A model generated the notes under the pieces. That model did not search any database and was not told where the DNA came from. It was given only the letters and a program-made list of their open reading frames with translations. The position numbers and the translations under genes were made by a program. A stretch of DNA of 21,700 bases from QQUD01 sp039029915 (lineage in GTDB: Bacteria; Chloroflexota; Anaerolineae; Promineifilales; Promineifilaceae), in NCBI GenBank assembly GCA_039029915.1, contig JBCCFD010000084.1, forward strand, positions 1 to 21,700, given 5' to 3'. Below are positions 13,176 through 20,234 of this stretch, piece by piece (the stretch's first letter is position 1; every line of letters begins with the position of its first letter).

Positions 13176-14377
13176 GCCAACCCCCGCACCGGAATACGTG
13201 CCGCAAGCTGGGTGCCTTGAGGCTGCTTAGTCCGAATAGTGAGCGACCCACCAAGCAACTCCAAACGTTCCTGTAAGCCAGAGAGTCCAAAGTGCGCCTC
13301 ACGACTATTCGATTTTTGCTCAAGCAGTTCCAGGTCGATCCCCAACCCGTTATCTTCCAAAACAAGCGTGGCATCAGGGGATTGGAGCGACACCTTGAGA
13401 CTCGCTTCGGTCGCTTCGGCGTGCTTTTCAATGTTGGTCAGCCCTTCTTGCGCCACCCGATAAAGTGCCATCAGCGTTGATTTAGCAATGTTGGTTTCAT
13501 CCCCCTCAATTTGGAGCTTGGTGGGGAGTGACCCAAAGCCGTTAATAAGCTGATGCAGCGCGGGGGTCAGTTCAAACGGCCGTTCTTCTTCGCGCAGGGC
13601 ACTGACTGAATCACGCACGTCGGTAAGGGCGGATTGAGCCGAGCGTTTGGCATCTTTCAGGGCCTGTTGAGCTTCGGCCGGATTGATCTCTTGGAACGCC
13701 ATTGCTTTTTCAAGCTGGATATTTACGGCCGTTAAATGATGCCCTACACTGTCGTGAATATCTCGGGCAATCCGATTTCGTTCATCCACGGTGGCTAGAG
13801 CAGCTACCTGACGCTGAGAACTACGCAGCTCCTCGAGCAGCGCTTCCGTTCGTTTTTGACTTTGCTCCTGCATCACCACCGTACGCGCCATCAAAATTGC
13901 AAAAATCAGCCCCACAAAGATCAAAATTGAGTCGGCAACATTGTCTCCCACGGCCCACCAGATTGGGCCACAGCAAATTCGCAGGGCCAGCAGAGAAAGA
14001 ACAAAACACAAAACACCTAAAATATAACTAGCCCGTTTCCCGATATACAAATATGCGATTACGGGGGGGAGTAAAAAGAAGAAGCGATAAAACCCTGAAT
14101 TATCTTCAATCCCAATCAGTTGAATTAAGATGATGCGCGCAGCTAAGCTTCCCACCGCATATCGGAGGGGCGGTTTTTCCTTAAAACTGGCTTGCTCTAC
14201 CAGCTCCATACCAATCAGAATGGTTATCCCGAAAAACAGAATAGCACTGTTCAGCATGGTCGGCTGATAAAACGGATCGGTCATCCGGTAATAGATGTTG
14301 ACCATGAAGACTGCGGTATAAAGCACAATCGAAACGATGCGAGCGGGTTGGGTGGCAGGGCGGCCTCTCATTTCCAT
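13172..14377 (-). CDS. Sensor histidine kinase, HisKA_3 (NarL-partner) class
   Basis: A 401-residue kinase. Residues 12-165 hold five to six membrane helices with very short loops, so sensing is probably inside or at the membrane. A linker coiled coil (170-195) leads to the HisKA_3 dimerisation domain with the phospho-acceptor His208 in RNRIARDIHDSVGHHL, then the HATPase_c domain with the N box (GLTNIEKHAEAT), the G1 box (LEDNGLGIDL) and FGLSGLQERLELLGG. This 5-6TM plus HisKA_3 layout is that of LiaS/DesK-type sensors. It forms an operon with the response regulator and diverges from the three-gene envelope cluster at 14612, a possible target. ACGGCCGT copies lie at 13576 (Arg-Pro-Phe) and 13725 (Thr-Ala-Val). 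Confidence 0.93.
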   Translation of the reverse strand: MEMRGRPATQPARIVSIVLYTAVFMVNIYYRMTDPFYQPTMLNSAILFFGITILIGMELVEQASFKEKPPLRYAVGSLAARIILIQLIGIEDNSGFYRFFFLLPPVIAYLYIGKRASYILGVLCFVLSLLALRICCGPIWWAVGDNVADSILIFVGLIFAILMARTVVMQEQSQKRTEALLEELRSSQRQVAALATVDERNRIARDIHDSVGHHLTAVNIQLEKAMAFQEINPAEAQQALKDAKRSAQSALTDVRDSVSALREEERPFELTPALHQLINGFGSLPTKLQIEGDETNIAKSTLMALYRVAQEGLTNIEKHAEATEASLKVSLQSPDATLVLEDNGLGIDLELLEQKSNSREAHFGLSGLQERLELLGGSLTIRTKQPQGTQLAARIPVRGLA

Positions 14378-14554
14378 AGAACAAGCTTAACATCAGTCAG
14401 GCGGATGAGGCAATCTGTCGAGCGACCTATTTGGATTGGCCGATGGTCATGACAAAAGATGGGCCGGAGTATGGTCGCTGGGTGGATGTGCTGTAGGCAC
14501 GGAATGTTTACGATGTGGGCATACTTAGAACTGTTTGGGCAGATAAAGAGATTA

Positions 14555-14571
14555 TGAGATTTAAATTCTCA
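14555..14571. promoter_or_regulatory. Imperfect palindrome in the divergent intergenic region
   Basis: TGAGATTT-A-AATTCTCA has arms matching at 7 of 8 positions, 40 bp upstream of the membrane-protein gene at 14612. It could be a binding site for the neighbouring response regulator, but only one copy is seen. No convincing promoter was found in the rest of the 14378-14611 gap. Confidence 0.3.
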
Positions 14572-14611
14572 ATCTTCCCATCTCACCACCAGCTTCAAAC
14601 CGGAGGATTTC

Positions 14612-15706
14612 ATGACCCACGTGGTTGAACCAATAACAACATTATTTGAACTTAAAAATAGAACGGCAACGGTTGGGGAACGGCCGTTAAGCACCCTCGC
14701 CTTCGATTGGCTCTACGTTTTACTCAGCCTGCTCCTCACCGTTGGCATTATGATGGATGTGTGGTCGCATCTTACATTCGGGCCGGATCAATCAATCTTT
14801 AATGAATACCATCTGCTCTTTTACGGCTCAATGAGCGCTCTGCTTGTCTTGCTGAGCGGGCTGTTGTTCAACAATTGGCGCGCCGGATATCCGTTGGGCA
14901 TCGCCTTACCGCAGGGATATGGAGCCGGACTGCTGGCCACCATCTTATTTTCTATTGCGGGAGTGATTGACCTAACAGGGCATGCGCTCTTTGGCTTTGA
15001 GTCAGATGTTGAGGCATTAACGAGCCCAACTCATCTTTTCTTATTTATCACCTGGTTTTTGATTTTATTTGCTCCCGTTCAGGCCGCACGAGCGCGCAGC
15101 AAAGCGCTGGGTCAGTCAGCCACATTTGGACAAAGCTTGCCGATGATGCTGGCGTATGGCTGTATGATCGCCTGTATCCACGTGCCGCTGATGATCTACT
15201 TCCCACTCGGCGGCACACAGCCAATGATGCTGCAGATGCATCGCCCCGACAATGACTTTTACGGCTTGGTCATGGGGATTAGCGGCACCTTTCTACAAAC
15301 GGCCGTTTTGCTCGGCTTCGCCTTATGGCTAATTCGTGAATTCAAACTGCCGCGCGGTGCATTTACAGTGGCTTTTGGATTTTATGGCCTCTTTTTGAGC
15401 CTGCTGCAAGCGTGGCAAATGCCGTGGTTTATGTTTGGCAGCTTTGGCTTACTGCTCGACGTTCTTTACGCCCTGCTCACTCCAGACGCCACTCGCCGGG
15501 TGCGGTACATCACGTTTGCCATACTGGGATCGGTTCTGCTGTGGGCCATCGGGTACGGCACCTTTGCCTTCATTGAAGGTGGTTTCAACACCTTTTATTA
15601 CTCAGGCTACAACCTGTACGGCTCTATTGCCCAAGCCACCACGCTCACCGTCCTTCTGGCTTACATAATGAGCATGCCAGCACCGCAGAAAAGGCTAGAG
15701 GATTGA
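14612..15706 (+). CDS. Polytopic membrane protein with duplicated Asp/His motif
   Basis: A 364-residue protein with about nine or ten membrane helices. I recognise no named family. It contains a motif twice: Asp49-x3-His53-x2-Phe-Gly with a later His67 followed by Leu, and Asp120-x3-His124-x2-Phe-Gly with a later His141 followed by Leu. Paired Asp and His residues at the edges of membrane helices suggest a metal, heme or quinone site. AACCGGAGG lies before the ATG. The next two genes on the strand encode a lipoprotein and a YtkA/FixH-like exported protein, so the three probably act together in the envelope. ACGGCCGT copies lie at 14680 (Arg-Pro-Leu) and 15299 (Thr-Ala-Val). Possible copper or redox role is inference. 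Confidence 0.7.
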   Translation: MTHVVEPITTLFELKNRTATVGERPLSTLAFDWLYVLLSLLLTVGIMMDVWSHLTFGPDQSIFNEYHLLFYGSMSALLVLLSGLLFNNWRAGYPLGIALPQGYGAGLLATILFSIAGVIDLTGHALFGFESDVEALTSPTHLFLFITWFLILFAPVQAARARSKALGQSATFGQSLPMMLAYGCMIACIHVPLMIYFPLGGTQPMMLQMHRPDNDFYGLVMGISGTFLQTAVLLGFALWLIREFKLPRGAFTVAFGFYGLFLSLLQAWQMPWFMFGSFGLLLDVLYALLTPDATRRVRYITFAILGSVLLWAIGYGTFAFIEGGFNTFYYSGYNLYGSIAQATTLTVLLAYIMSMPAPQKRLED

Positions 15707-15734
15707 GCTAGAGGATTGAGTGTAGAGTGTAGAG
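15694..15734. repeat. Tandem repeats over the stop codon of the 14612 gene
   Basis: The 13-bp unit GCTAGAGGATTGA occurs twice (15694-15706 and 15707-15719), and the first copy supplies the TGA stop. The 7-bp unit TGTAGAG then occurs twice (15721-15734). This looks like recent replication slippage. Confidence 0.8.
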
Positions 15735-15804
15735 GGAGGTATTTGATGAGGCGGCTCGCTACTTTGCAACAGTACCAATCATTTGACTTCGCTCAAGGCA
15801 TGCT

Positions 15805-15894
15805 CTGCAACTCTGCAACTTTGCAACTCTTCCCATTCATAACCTTTGCTAACTACCAAAAGCCTGCAGCCCACAGCCCAAAGCTCACAGCCCA
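15805..15894. repeat. Short tandem repeats upstream of the lipoprotein gene
   Basis: CTGCAACT occurs at 15805-15812 and 15813-15820, and TTGCAACT at 15821-15828. CAGCCCA occurs at 15867-15873, 15874-15880 and 15888-15894. With the repeats at 15694-15734 this makes most of the 208-bp gap low-complexity sequence. An overlapping open frame here has no coding character. Confidence 0.75.
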
Positions 15895-15914
15895 AACTAA
15901 ACAGGAGACCTATC

Positions 15915-16562
15915 ATGCGTAAACTAATCACCATCCTTTTTATCTTATTCCTTCTTTCAAGCTGTGTTGGGGACCCAACCGACGTCGCCGGTAGACCATT
16001 GACGATTTTTGGCCGCCTCAGTCAGGTGGTTCAGCTCGGCAGCACCCAAGAAACCATCGGCTACAAAATGCAGTCGGACACCCTGTTTGTCACGGGAGAA
16101 GGGGAGGTTCTGATGAATCGCCCAGCCTACGTTCTTCTCAATGTAACCGACCAAGCCAGCGGTGAACGGGTTGAAGATTTAACAATTTCAATGGTGATGT
16201 GCCAAGCGGTTGATGAAGAGATTGATTGGTACGCTAGCTGTGACCCAACAGTGGCAGGTGGCATTTATCGGTATGATTTAACGGCCGTTGACAACGGCAG
16301 CACCTATGTCGTCGAGGGTTTTGAGTGGGATCGGCCCGGTGGTTGGTATTTTGAAACAACTATCCAAAAACCTGACGGTTCAGAACCGGAACTGCTCACC
16401 TTTTCAAGCGAAATTTATCCACAGCGCCCACCGTCATCTAACGCCTTTGAGCTCACCAATATCTCGCTGCCTTTTATTGTGATTGCTATTTTCTTGGGCT
16501 TGCTCCGCCTGCGCGGTGGCCAGTTGATGCAGTCAGCACCACAAAAAGAGCACAGTTTTTAA
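15915..16562 (+). CDS. Lipoprotein with C-terminal membrane helix
   Basis: A 215-residue exported protein. The start MRKLITILFILFLLSSC is a lipoprotein signal peptide with lipobox LSSC, making Cys17 the likely lipidated residue. A mostly beta-type extracytoplasmic domain of about 160 residues follows. A hydrophobic helix (LPFIVIAIFLGLLRL) lies near the C-terminus, then a basic tail. AGGAG (15902-15906) lies before the ATG at 15915; the frame is open further upstream but through repeat sequence. It lies between the polytopic protein and the YtkA/FixH-like protein. Two Cys pairs in the exported part (MVMCQAV and YASCDPT) could form a disulfide. No family is recognised. ACGGCCGT at 16281 reads Thr-Ala-Val. 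Confidence 0.72.
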   Translation: MRKLITILFILFLLSSCVGDPTDVAGRPLTIFGRLSQVVQLGSTQETIGYKMQSDTLFVTGEGEVLMNRPAYVLLNVTDQASGERVEDLTISMVMCQAVDEEIDWYASCDPTVAGGIYRYDLTAVDNGSTYVVEGFEWDRPGGWYFETTIQKPDGSEPELLTFSSEIYPQRPPSSNAFELTNISLPFIVIAIFLGLLRLRGGQLMQSAPQKEHSF

Positions 16563-16586
16563 ACAATCGTACGCGGATTGCACAGA

Positions 16587-16618
16587 TGACGCGGATAAAG
16601 TTATAAGAATCCGCGTCA
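16587..16618. repeat. Hairpin TGACGCGGAT / ATCCGCGTCA
   Basis: Perfect 10-bp arms (16587-16596 and 16609-16618) with a 12-nt A/T-rich loop lie 25 bp after the lipoprotein stop. The left side has a second, degenerate copy of GCGGAT (16573-16578). It resembles dispersed intergenic repeats of the GCGGAT/ATCCGC type seen in many bacterial genomes. No T run follows, so a terminator is doubtful. Confidence 0.6.
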
Positions 16619-16697
16619 GCCGTGAAACTTGTACTAAGCAATGTCGAAGTGCCCCCGTACAAATTTAAAGAAAATAGATAAAAATGAGTGATATATC

Positions 16698-17270
16698 ATG
16701 AAGAAACATTTAGTTTGGCAAACGGCCGTATTTCTACTCACCATCCTGCTACTCAGCCCCTCCACCGTTCACGCTCACGCCGCAGACGCCCCACCTGAGC
16801 TGATCAAAACGCTAGCTGACCAGCAAAAAAGCGGCCCCTTTGTCATGACCGTCTCCCAATACGCCACGGCCGACTTTACTGAGGTGGCCGTTCTGCTTCA
16901 AACGCCTGACGGTCAAATTATCCCCACAGGCCACATTACCTTGAAAGCCACCGCCCCCCAAACGGGCCAAACGTTCCAAACCACGCTGGCTCAGCACCAC
17001 GATGAGCATTATTTAGCCCAGCTGCCGTTGGGTCACGGGGTCTGGCAGGTAGAGATTTTGGCTGAGGGAGAAAACGGCCGTGGTTCCCTCTTTGTTGCTG
17101 TTACGCCGTATACGCCACCAGCACCTTCCTCACCGATCGTTCAGGCCATCACCATTGGCGTGCCGTTTGGTTTGATGATCCTGCTCATGCTCATCTTCAA
17201 ACGGCTCAACATCTCAATCTTTTCCGCGCCAGCCGCACCGCCAAGACGGCCAACAGCTCAAACGAACTAA
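16698..17270 (+). CDS. YtkA/FixH-like exported protein with C-terminal membrane anchor
   Basis: A 190-residue protein. Residues 1-28 are a signal peptide (hydrophobic core TAVFLLTILLLSPSTVHA, cut probably after AHA). The exported part has a beta-sandwich pattern and His-rich patches (HAHA near the N-terminus, LAQHHDEHYLAQLPLGHGVWQVEI near the middle). The LAQLPLGHGVWQV type of segment is typical of YtkA/FixH-like domains, some of which serve copper and cytochrome oxidase assembly. A membrane helix (about 147-166) and a basic tail end the protein. The start has only a weak ribosome-binding site (GAG). ACGGCCGT copies lie at 16722 (Thr-Ala-Val in the signal peptide) and 17074 (Asn-Gly-Arg). It converges with the YafY gene 3 bp away. 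Confidence 0.68.
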   Translation: MKKHLVWQTAVFLLTILLLSPSTVHAHAADAPPELIKTLADQQKSGPFVMTVSQYATADFTEVAVLLQTPDGQIIPTGHITLKATAPQTGQTFQTTLAQHHDEHYLAQLPLGHGVWQVEILAEGENGRGSLFVAVTPYTPPAPSSPIVQAITIGVPFGLMILLMLIFKRLNISIFSAPAAPPRRPTAQTN

Positions 17271-17273
17271 CCC

Positions 17274-18245
17274 CTAGAGGCACTCGATATTATCTGATAC
17301 AGTTGCGTTTTGAATGAGTTGTTCAGCTAGTTGTAGTAAAGCTTGCCGTAGCTCAGGTGGATTGTGCACGGTAAAGGGTAGATTGAGCCCCGCGAAAAAG
17401 CGGGCCATTTCGTCTAGGTCACCATGTTGGCACTCAAAAAACACCCCAGAGGGGGTCTCGGTCAATGTGCCAAAATATTCAGGGAACTTGGCTTGAACGG
17501 CTTGTTTCGAGTCAGCAAACTCAATTTTGATGTGCCAGCCGTCCGAAACTTGACCAAGCTGATTGATCACATAAGCTTGTGAATCAAACTTCTCTTTCCG
17601 CACAAAAACTTGCTGTAACGTTTGCACATCACTCATTCGGTCTAGGCGAAACAAACGATAATCCTGCCGTAAGCAGCAAAACGCCACCAAATACCAAACA
17701 CCCCACCAGCCGGCTAAGCTATATGGCTCAATCATGCGTTTCGTGATTTTATCTTTTTGGGATATGTAGGTTAGCTTAATTCGCTTTTGCTGTTGTGCCG
17801 CCTCACTTAGTTGGAGCATTAGGTCTGTATTAGGATGAGCTGCATGCTCATGTGGCGAGAAAATGGTGTGTGCAGTAACTGCAGTTAACTGCTCTCGTGC
17901 ATGATGTGGAAGCACACGCAGAATCTTTGCTAACGCCCCCTCAATTGCTACGGTCGATTGATCGATTTCGAGCCAGGCACTCCCCAACAGCCCTAGGACA
18001 ATGGCTGCTGCTTCCTCTTCCGAAAACATAAGTGGGGGTAGCTTATACCCTGGTCGCAAGCTATACCCGCCTCCCGGCCCCCGTGTCGTTTCAATGGGTA
18101 TTCCCATATCTTGCAGCATCATGATATAGCGGCGCACTGTCCGGACGTCCACTTCGAGCCTGCGGGCTAGCTCGGGGCCGCTAAGTAAAGGATAAGCTTG
18201 TAACAATCCCAAAATGGTAAGGAGTCGTGTGGTTGGGTGATACAT
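17274..18245 (-). CDS. YafY-type transcriptional regulator (HTH_11 plus WYL domain)
   Basis: A 323-residue regulator. The N-terminal winged helix (TRLLTILGLLQAYPLLSGPE, then ELARRLEVDVRTVRRYIMML) ends with the wing GIPIETTRGPGGGYSL, typical of the HTH_11 type. The WYL domain (about 155-225) includes RMIEPYSLAGWWGVWYLVAFC and YRLFRLDRM; the usual W-Y-L triplet reads WYLV here. A C-terminal WCX-type extension follows. WYL domains bind nucleic acids or small ligands and often control stress, defence or metabolism genes. The gene diverges from the VOC-protein gene at 18422, and two inverted repeats lie between them. Confidence 0.92.
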   Translation of the reverse strand: MYHPTTRLLTILGLLQAYPLLSGPELARRLEVDVRTVRRYIMMLQDMGIPIETTRGPGGGYSLRPGYKLPPLMFSEEEAAAIVLGLLGSAWLEIDQSTVAIEGALAKILRVLPHHAREQLTAVTAHTIFSPHEHAAHPNTDLMLQLSEAAQQQKRIKLTYISQKDKITKRMIEPYSLAGWWGVWYLVAFCCLRQDYRLFRLDRMSDVQTLQQVFVRKEKFDSQAYVINQLGQVSDGWHIKIEFADSKQAVQAKFPEYFGTLTETPSGVFFECQHGDLDEMARFFAGLNLPFTVHNPPELRQALLQLAEQLIQNATVSDNIECL

Positions 18246-18284
18246 AAAATTTTATTGTTTATGAATTTTTTCCATTCAGTATAT

Positions 18285-18301
18285 AGGATCGATTGTATCC
18301 T
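18285..18301. promoter_or_regulatory. Operator candidate AGGAT-N7-ATCCT
   Basis: The arms are AGGAT (18285-18289) and ATCCT (18297-18301), extending to 7 of 8 matches. They lie over the -10 region of a plausible leftward promoter: TTGCAG, an 18-bp spacer and TACAAT on the minus strand (about 18321-18292). Autoregulation of the YafY-type gene would fit. Confidence 0.5.
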
Positions 18302-18305
18302 CTAC

Positions 18306-18323
18306 TCTTGCTACACTGCAAGA
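18306..18323. promoter_or_regulatory. Inverted repeat TCTTGC-N6-GCAAGA
   Basis: Perfect 6-bp arms with a 6-bp spacer lie between the divergent YafY-type and VOC genes, overlapping the -35 region of the leftward promoter. A second operator candidate next to the one at 18285. Confidence 0.45.
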
Positions 18324-18421
18324 AACAAAAGGCTTTTGTTGAGTCACATAAACGAATAACAAAACCAATCAGCCGCTATTCAGAATGTTAGCTCTGATTC
18401 AAAAATTTATGGAGAAAATTC

Positions 18422-18946
18422 ATGACGAATGATGCATTATCATCCTCATTGCAATTTCAAAATACCATCAAGCCGCTCATAATCACAAAAAATACTGAGG
18501 CGTTCATCCCATTTATAGAAAAAGTGTTTGGCGCACAGGAAGTAAACAAAGTGGGACGTACCGTGGATGACGATGGGCTCCTGCTTCATTCAGAATTTGA
18601 GATCGGTAACGCAACTGTGATTGTTATTGATTCAAAGGATGGATGGATATTTACACCCAGTTTTCTTTGGGTATTTGTCAAAGATGTTGAAAGCACCTTA
18701 CAAATTGCCAAGGGGTTAGGCGCATCGATTATTACAAAACCAACAGCGTTCTATGGTGACATTTTTTCACGTATCCAAGACCCTTGGAACAATTTGTGGT
18801 GGGTCTATGAATATGGGGAAGGTACAAACTGGGATGATGAAGAATCTAATGATGAATCATGGTCAACAGAGCCAGACCAAACGGTTTTGAATAATCTAAA
18901 TTATATTTACGCGACGCTCATGAAAGCAATGAAGGGCCTCGCCTAA
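18422..18946 (+). CDS. VOC-superfamily (glyoxalase/PhnB-like) protein
   Basis: A 174-residue protein with the two beta-alpha-beta-beta-beta units of the vicinal-oxygen-chelate fold: TIKPLIITKNTEAFIPFIEKVFG begins unit one (20-residue core PLIITKNTEAFIPFIEKVFG), and LWVFVKDVESTLQIAKGLGASI begins unit two, closing with DPWNNLWWVYEY. The pattern is PhnB/glyoxalase-resistance like; metal ligands are uncertain, with His56 and Glu134 as candidates. An acidic C-terminal tail (DDEESNDESW) and a final helix extend beyond the usual 130-150 residues. GGAG (18411-18414) precedes the ATG. It is probably controlled by the divergent YafY-type regulator. Substrate unknown. Confidence 0.85.
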   Translation: MTNDALSSSLQFQNTIKPLIITKNTEAFIPFIEKVFGAQEVNKVGRTVDDDGLLLHSEFEIGNATVIVIDSKDGWIFTPSFLWVFVKDVESTLQIAKGLGASIITKPTAFYGDIFSRIQDPWNNLWWVYEYGEGTNWDDEESNDESWSTEPDQTVLNNLNYIYATLMKAMKGLA

Positions 18947-19042
18947 TTTACTGCCTTGGGGGAGCCACACAATCATTCATATATTTTACAAAGCTTAGTA
19001 GATAGGAACGGGTTGTATAGGTGGCATTTCTTTAAGTGGAAA

Positions 19043-19050
19043 ACGGCCGT
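19043..19050. repeat. ACGGCCGT palindrome, intergenic
   Basis: Set in GGAAAACGGCCGTTTGCT, 3 bp beyond the stop codon of the leftward lipoprotein gene. The rest of 18947-19053, between convergent genes, shows nothing else I can name. Confidence 0.9.
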
Positions 19051-19053
19051 TTG

Positions 19054-19722
19054 CTACTCAAAATCCGCTGCAACAAGCGTTTGACCCGTCACGTGATTAT
19101 AAGATTCAACAATCAACTGAAAAATAATATCTAGTTCGGCATTGTTTTGAGGTGTAAACAGCATCACAAATCCATCCCAGCCTTCCCTTTCATCCGCCCA
19201 AGGATGCCGCTCACCCCAGCCTTTTTCAGCCACCTCAATAGACCGCTCAAATGGCAAAGGGGCATGCAAACTACCGTCTGGGTGAATATGGGCAAACTCA
19301 CGCCCTGCCACAATCACCTCTGGCCGAGCTAACTCAAGCTCATCGCTTAACCACATCCCCTGCGCACCCGGCAGCGAAACAATCATTGGTCGATTTTCGA
19401 CACCCGGTAAAGAGAAAGCGCGGCGGGCCAACGCTTCGTTAATGGCGTCAATGTGAACGACACCGATTTGAACGTGCGGCACGGTGCCGCTTGTTTGCGT
19501 ACGCGGACCTGAACGCTCGGGCAGGTCAAAAACAACTACCTCTGGCGTGGATAGGGGCGCTGTTGTCGATACGGCCGTCAATTCAAGCGTATCAACAATA
19601 GGTGCCAAGGGTGTCACCTCAACAACCTCTATGGCGTCAGTCGATTCTGCATTGTTAGCACAGCCTCCAAAAAACAGCCCCATACCAAAGGCTATCAGCG
19701 CCCATTTCATCCATTTATTCAT
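19054..19722 (-). CDS. Lipoprotein with luciferase-type (DUF5519-like) domain
   Basis: A 222-residue protein. The N-terminus (WALIAFGMGLFFGGC) is a lipoprotein signal with Cys21 as the likely lipidation site. An acidic, Thr/Pro-rich linker follows to about residue 85. The C-terminal domain contains EFAHIHPDGSLHAPLPFE, GWGERHPWADE and FVMLFTPQNNAELDIIFQLI, the signature of the small luciferase-like domain named after a fungal luciferase and also called DUF5519. Its His-rich motifs suggest a ligand or metal site; bacterial members have no proven role. The ATG at 19722 overlaps the end of the cupin gene by 8 bp, implying coupling; a start at 19710 is also possible. ACGGCCGT at 19571 reads Thr-Ala-Val. 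Confidence 0.75.
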   Translation of the reverse strand: MNKWMKWALIAFGMGLFFGGCANNAESTDAIEVVEVTPLAPIVDTLELTAVSTTAPLSTPEVVVFDLPERSGPRTQTSGTVPHVQIGVVHIDAINEALARRAFSLPGVENRPMIVSLPGAQGMWLSDELELARPEVIVAGREFAHIHPDGSLHAPLPFERSIEVAEKGWGERHPWADEREGWDGFVMLFTPQNNAELDIIFQLIVESYNHVTGQTLVAADFE

Positions 19723-20146
19723 TCCAAATGTCATACTTTTCATTGAGAGCTTGCATGAATGCCTCGTCAGCAAACTGCTCATCAGACAATGTTTTTAGCT
19801 CTGCCAAGTAATCCTCAAACCCTGCTGGACTAAATAATGACAACATTTTAGCCCCGTTTTCGCTTTTGGCCTCATGCCACACATTTGGCGGCACGTTGAT
19901 CGTCATGCCGGGTGTGGCAACCACAGTTTCATCATCAAAAATCAGGGTCATTTCCCCTTCCAGAATATAGAAGACTTCCGTCATCTTCTTATGATGATGG
20001 CGTCCAAGATGGAAGCCTGGCTTTACGGTGTCTTCAACCATCGACACGCGCCCATCGGCAAGCTTGCCAACCGTTTTGACAAAAATGTGGTCGCTAGACC
20101 ATTCATATTCAATGCCTGCACCTGGTTTTACGATTTCGTAGTTCAT
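19715..20146 (-). CDS. Cupin-domain protein
   Basis: A 143-residue single-cupin protein. Motif 1 is GRHHHKKMTEVFYILEGE, with His50, His52 and Glu57 as likely metal ligands; motif 2 is TINVPPNVWHEAKS, with His91. A C-terminal helix-rich tail of about 30 residues follows (GFEDYLAELKTLSDEQFADE). The ATG at 20146 is preceded by GGAG on the coding strand; the longer open frame would run through a repeat element. It lies between the MBL-ABM fusion gene and the luciferase-domain lipoprotein gene on the same strand, overlapping the latter by 8 bp. Reaction unknown; binding-only and dioxygenase roles are both possible. Confidence 0.87.
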   Translation of the reverse strand: MNYEIVKPGAGIEYEWSSDHIFVKTVGKLADGRVSMVEDTVKPGFHLGRHHHKKMTEVFYILEGEMTLIFDDETVVATPGMTINVPPNVWHEAKSENGAKMLSLFSPAGFEDYLAELKTLSDEQFADEAFMQALNEKYDIWNE

Positions 20147-20161
20147 TTTTTCTCCATTCAA

Positions 20162-20223
20162 TGATAGCGCGAGCTTCAGCTGCAAATTTCGGCTCGAGCA
20201 GATTACCAAAGTTCGCGCTATCA
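20162..20223. repeat. 62-bp element with 11-bp terminal inverted repeats
   Basis: TGATAGCGCGA (20162-20172) and its perfect complement TCGCGCTATCA (20213-20223) bound a 40-bp middle that also contains GAGC/GCTC complementarity. It fills the gap between two genes of a leftward operon. It resembles a miniature inverted-repeat element or an intercistronic processing hairpin. Only one copy is present in the window. Confidence 0.65.
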
Positions 20224-20234
20224 AGCTTCAATCG

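Noticed and set aside
13702..14031. 109-codon plus-strand frame inside the kinase gene
   Set aside because: It is a shadow of the histidine kinase on the other strand, without motifs or a ribosome-binding site.
14408..14496. Frame reading DWPMVMTKDGPEYGRWVDVL in the 14378-14611 gap, thought to be a gene relic
   Set aside because: It is too short, has no start, and no family could be named; a chance frame is as likely.
15805..15894. Repeats considered as a CRISPR array
   Set aside because: The units are 7-8 bp and directly adjacent, with no spacers and no cas genes nearby.
15716..15922. 68-codon open frame after the polytopic membrane gene
   Set aside because: It runs through short tandem repeats and has no coding character; it is repeat sequence.
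20162..20223. Element considered as a tRNA-like gene
   Set aside because: The stem is 11 bp, and no anticodon loop, T-loop consensus or tRNA length is present.
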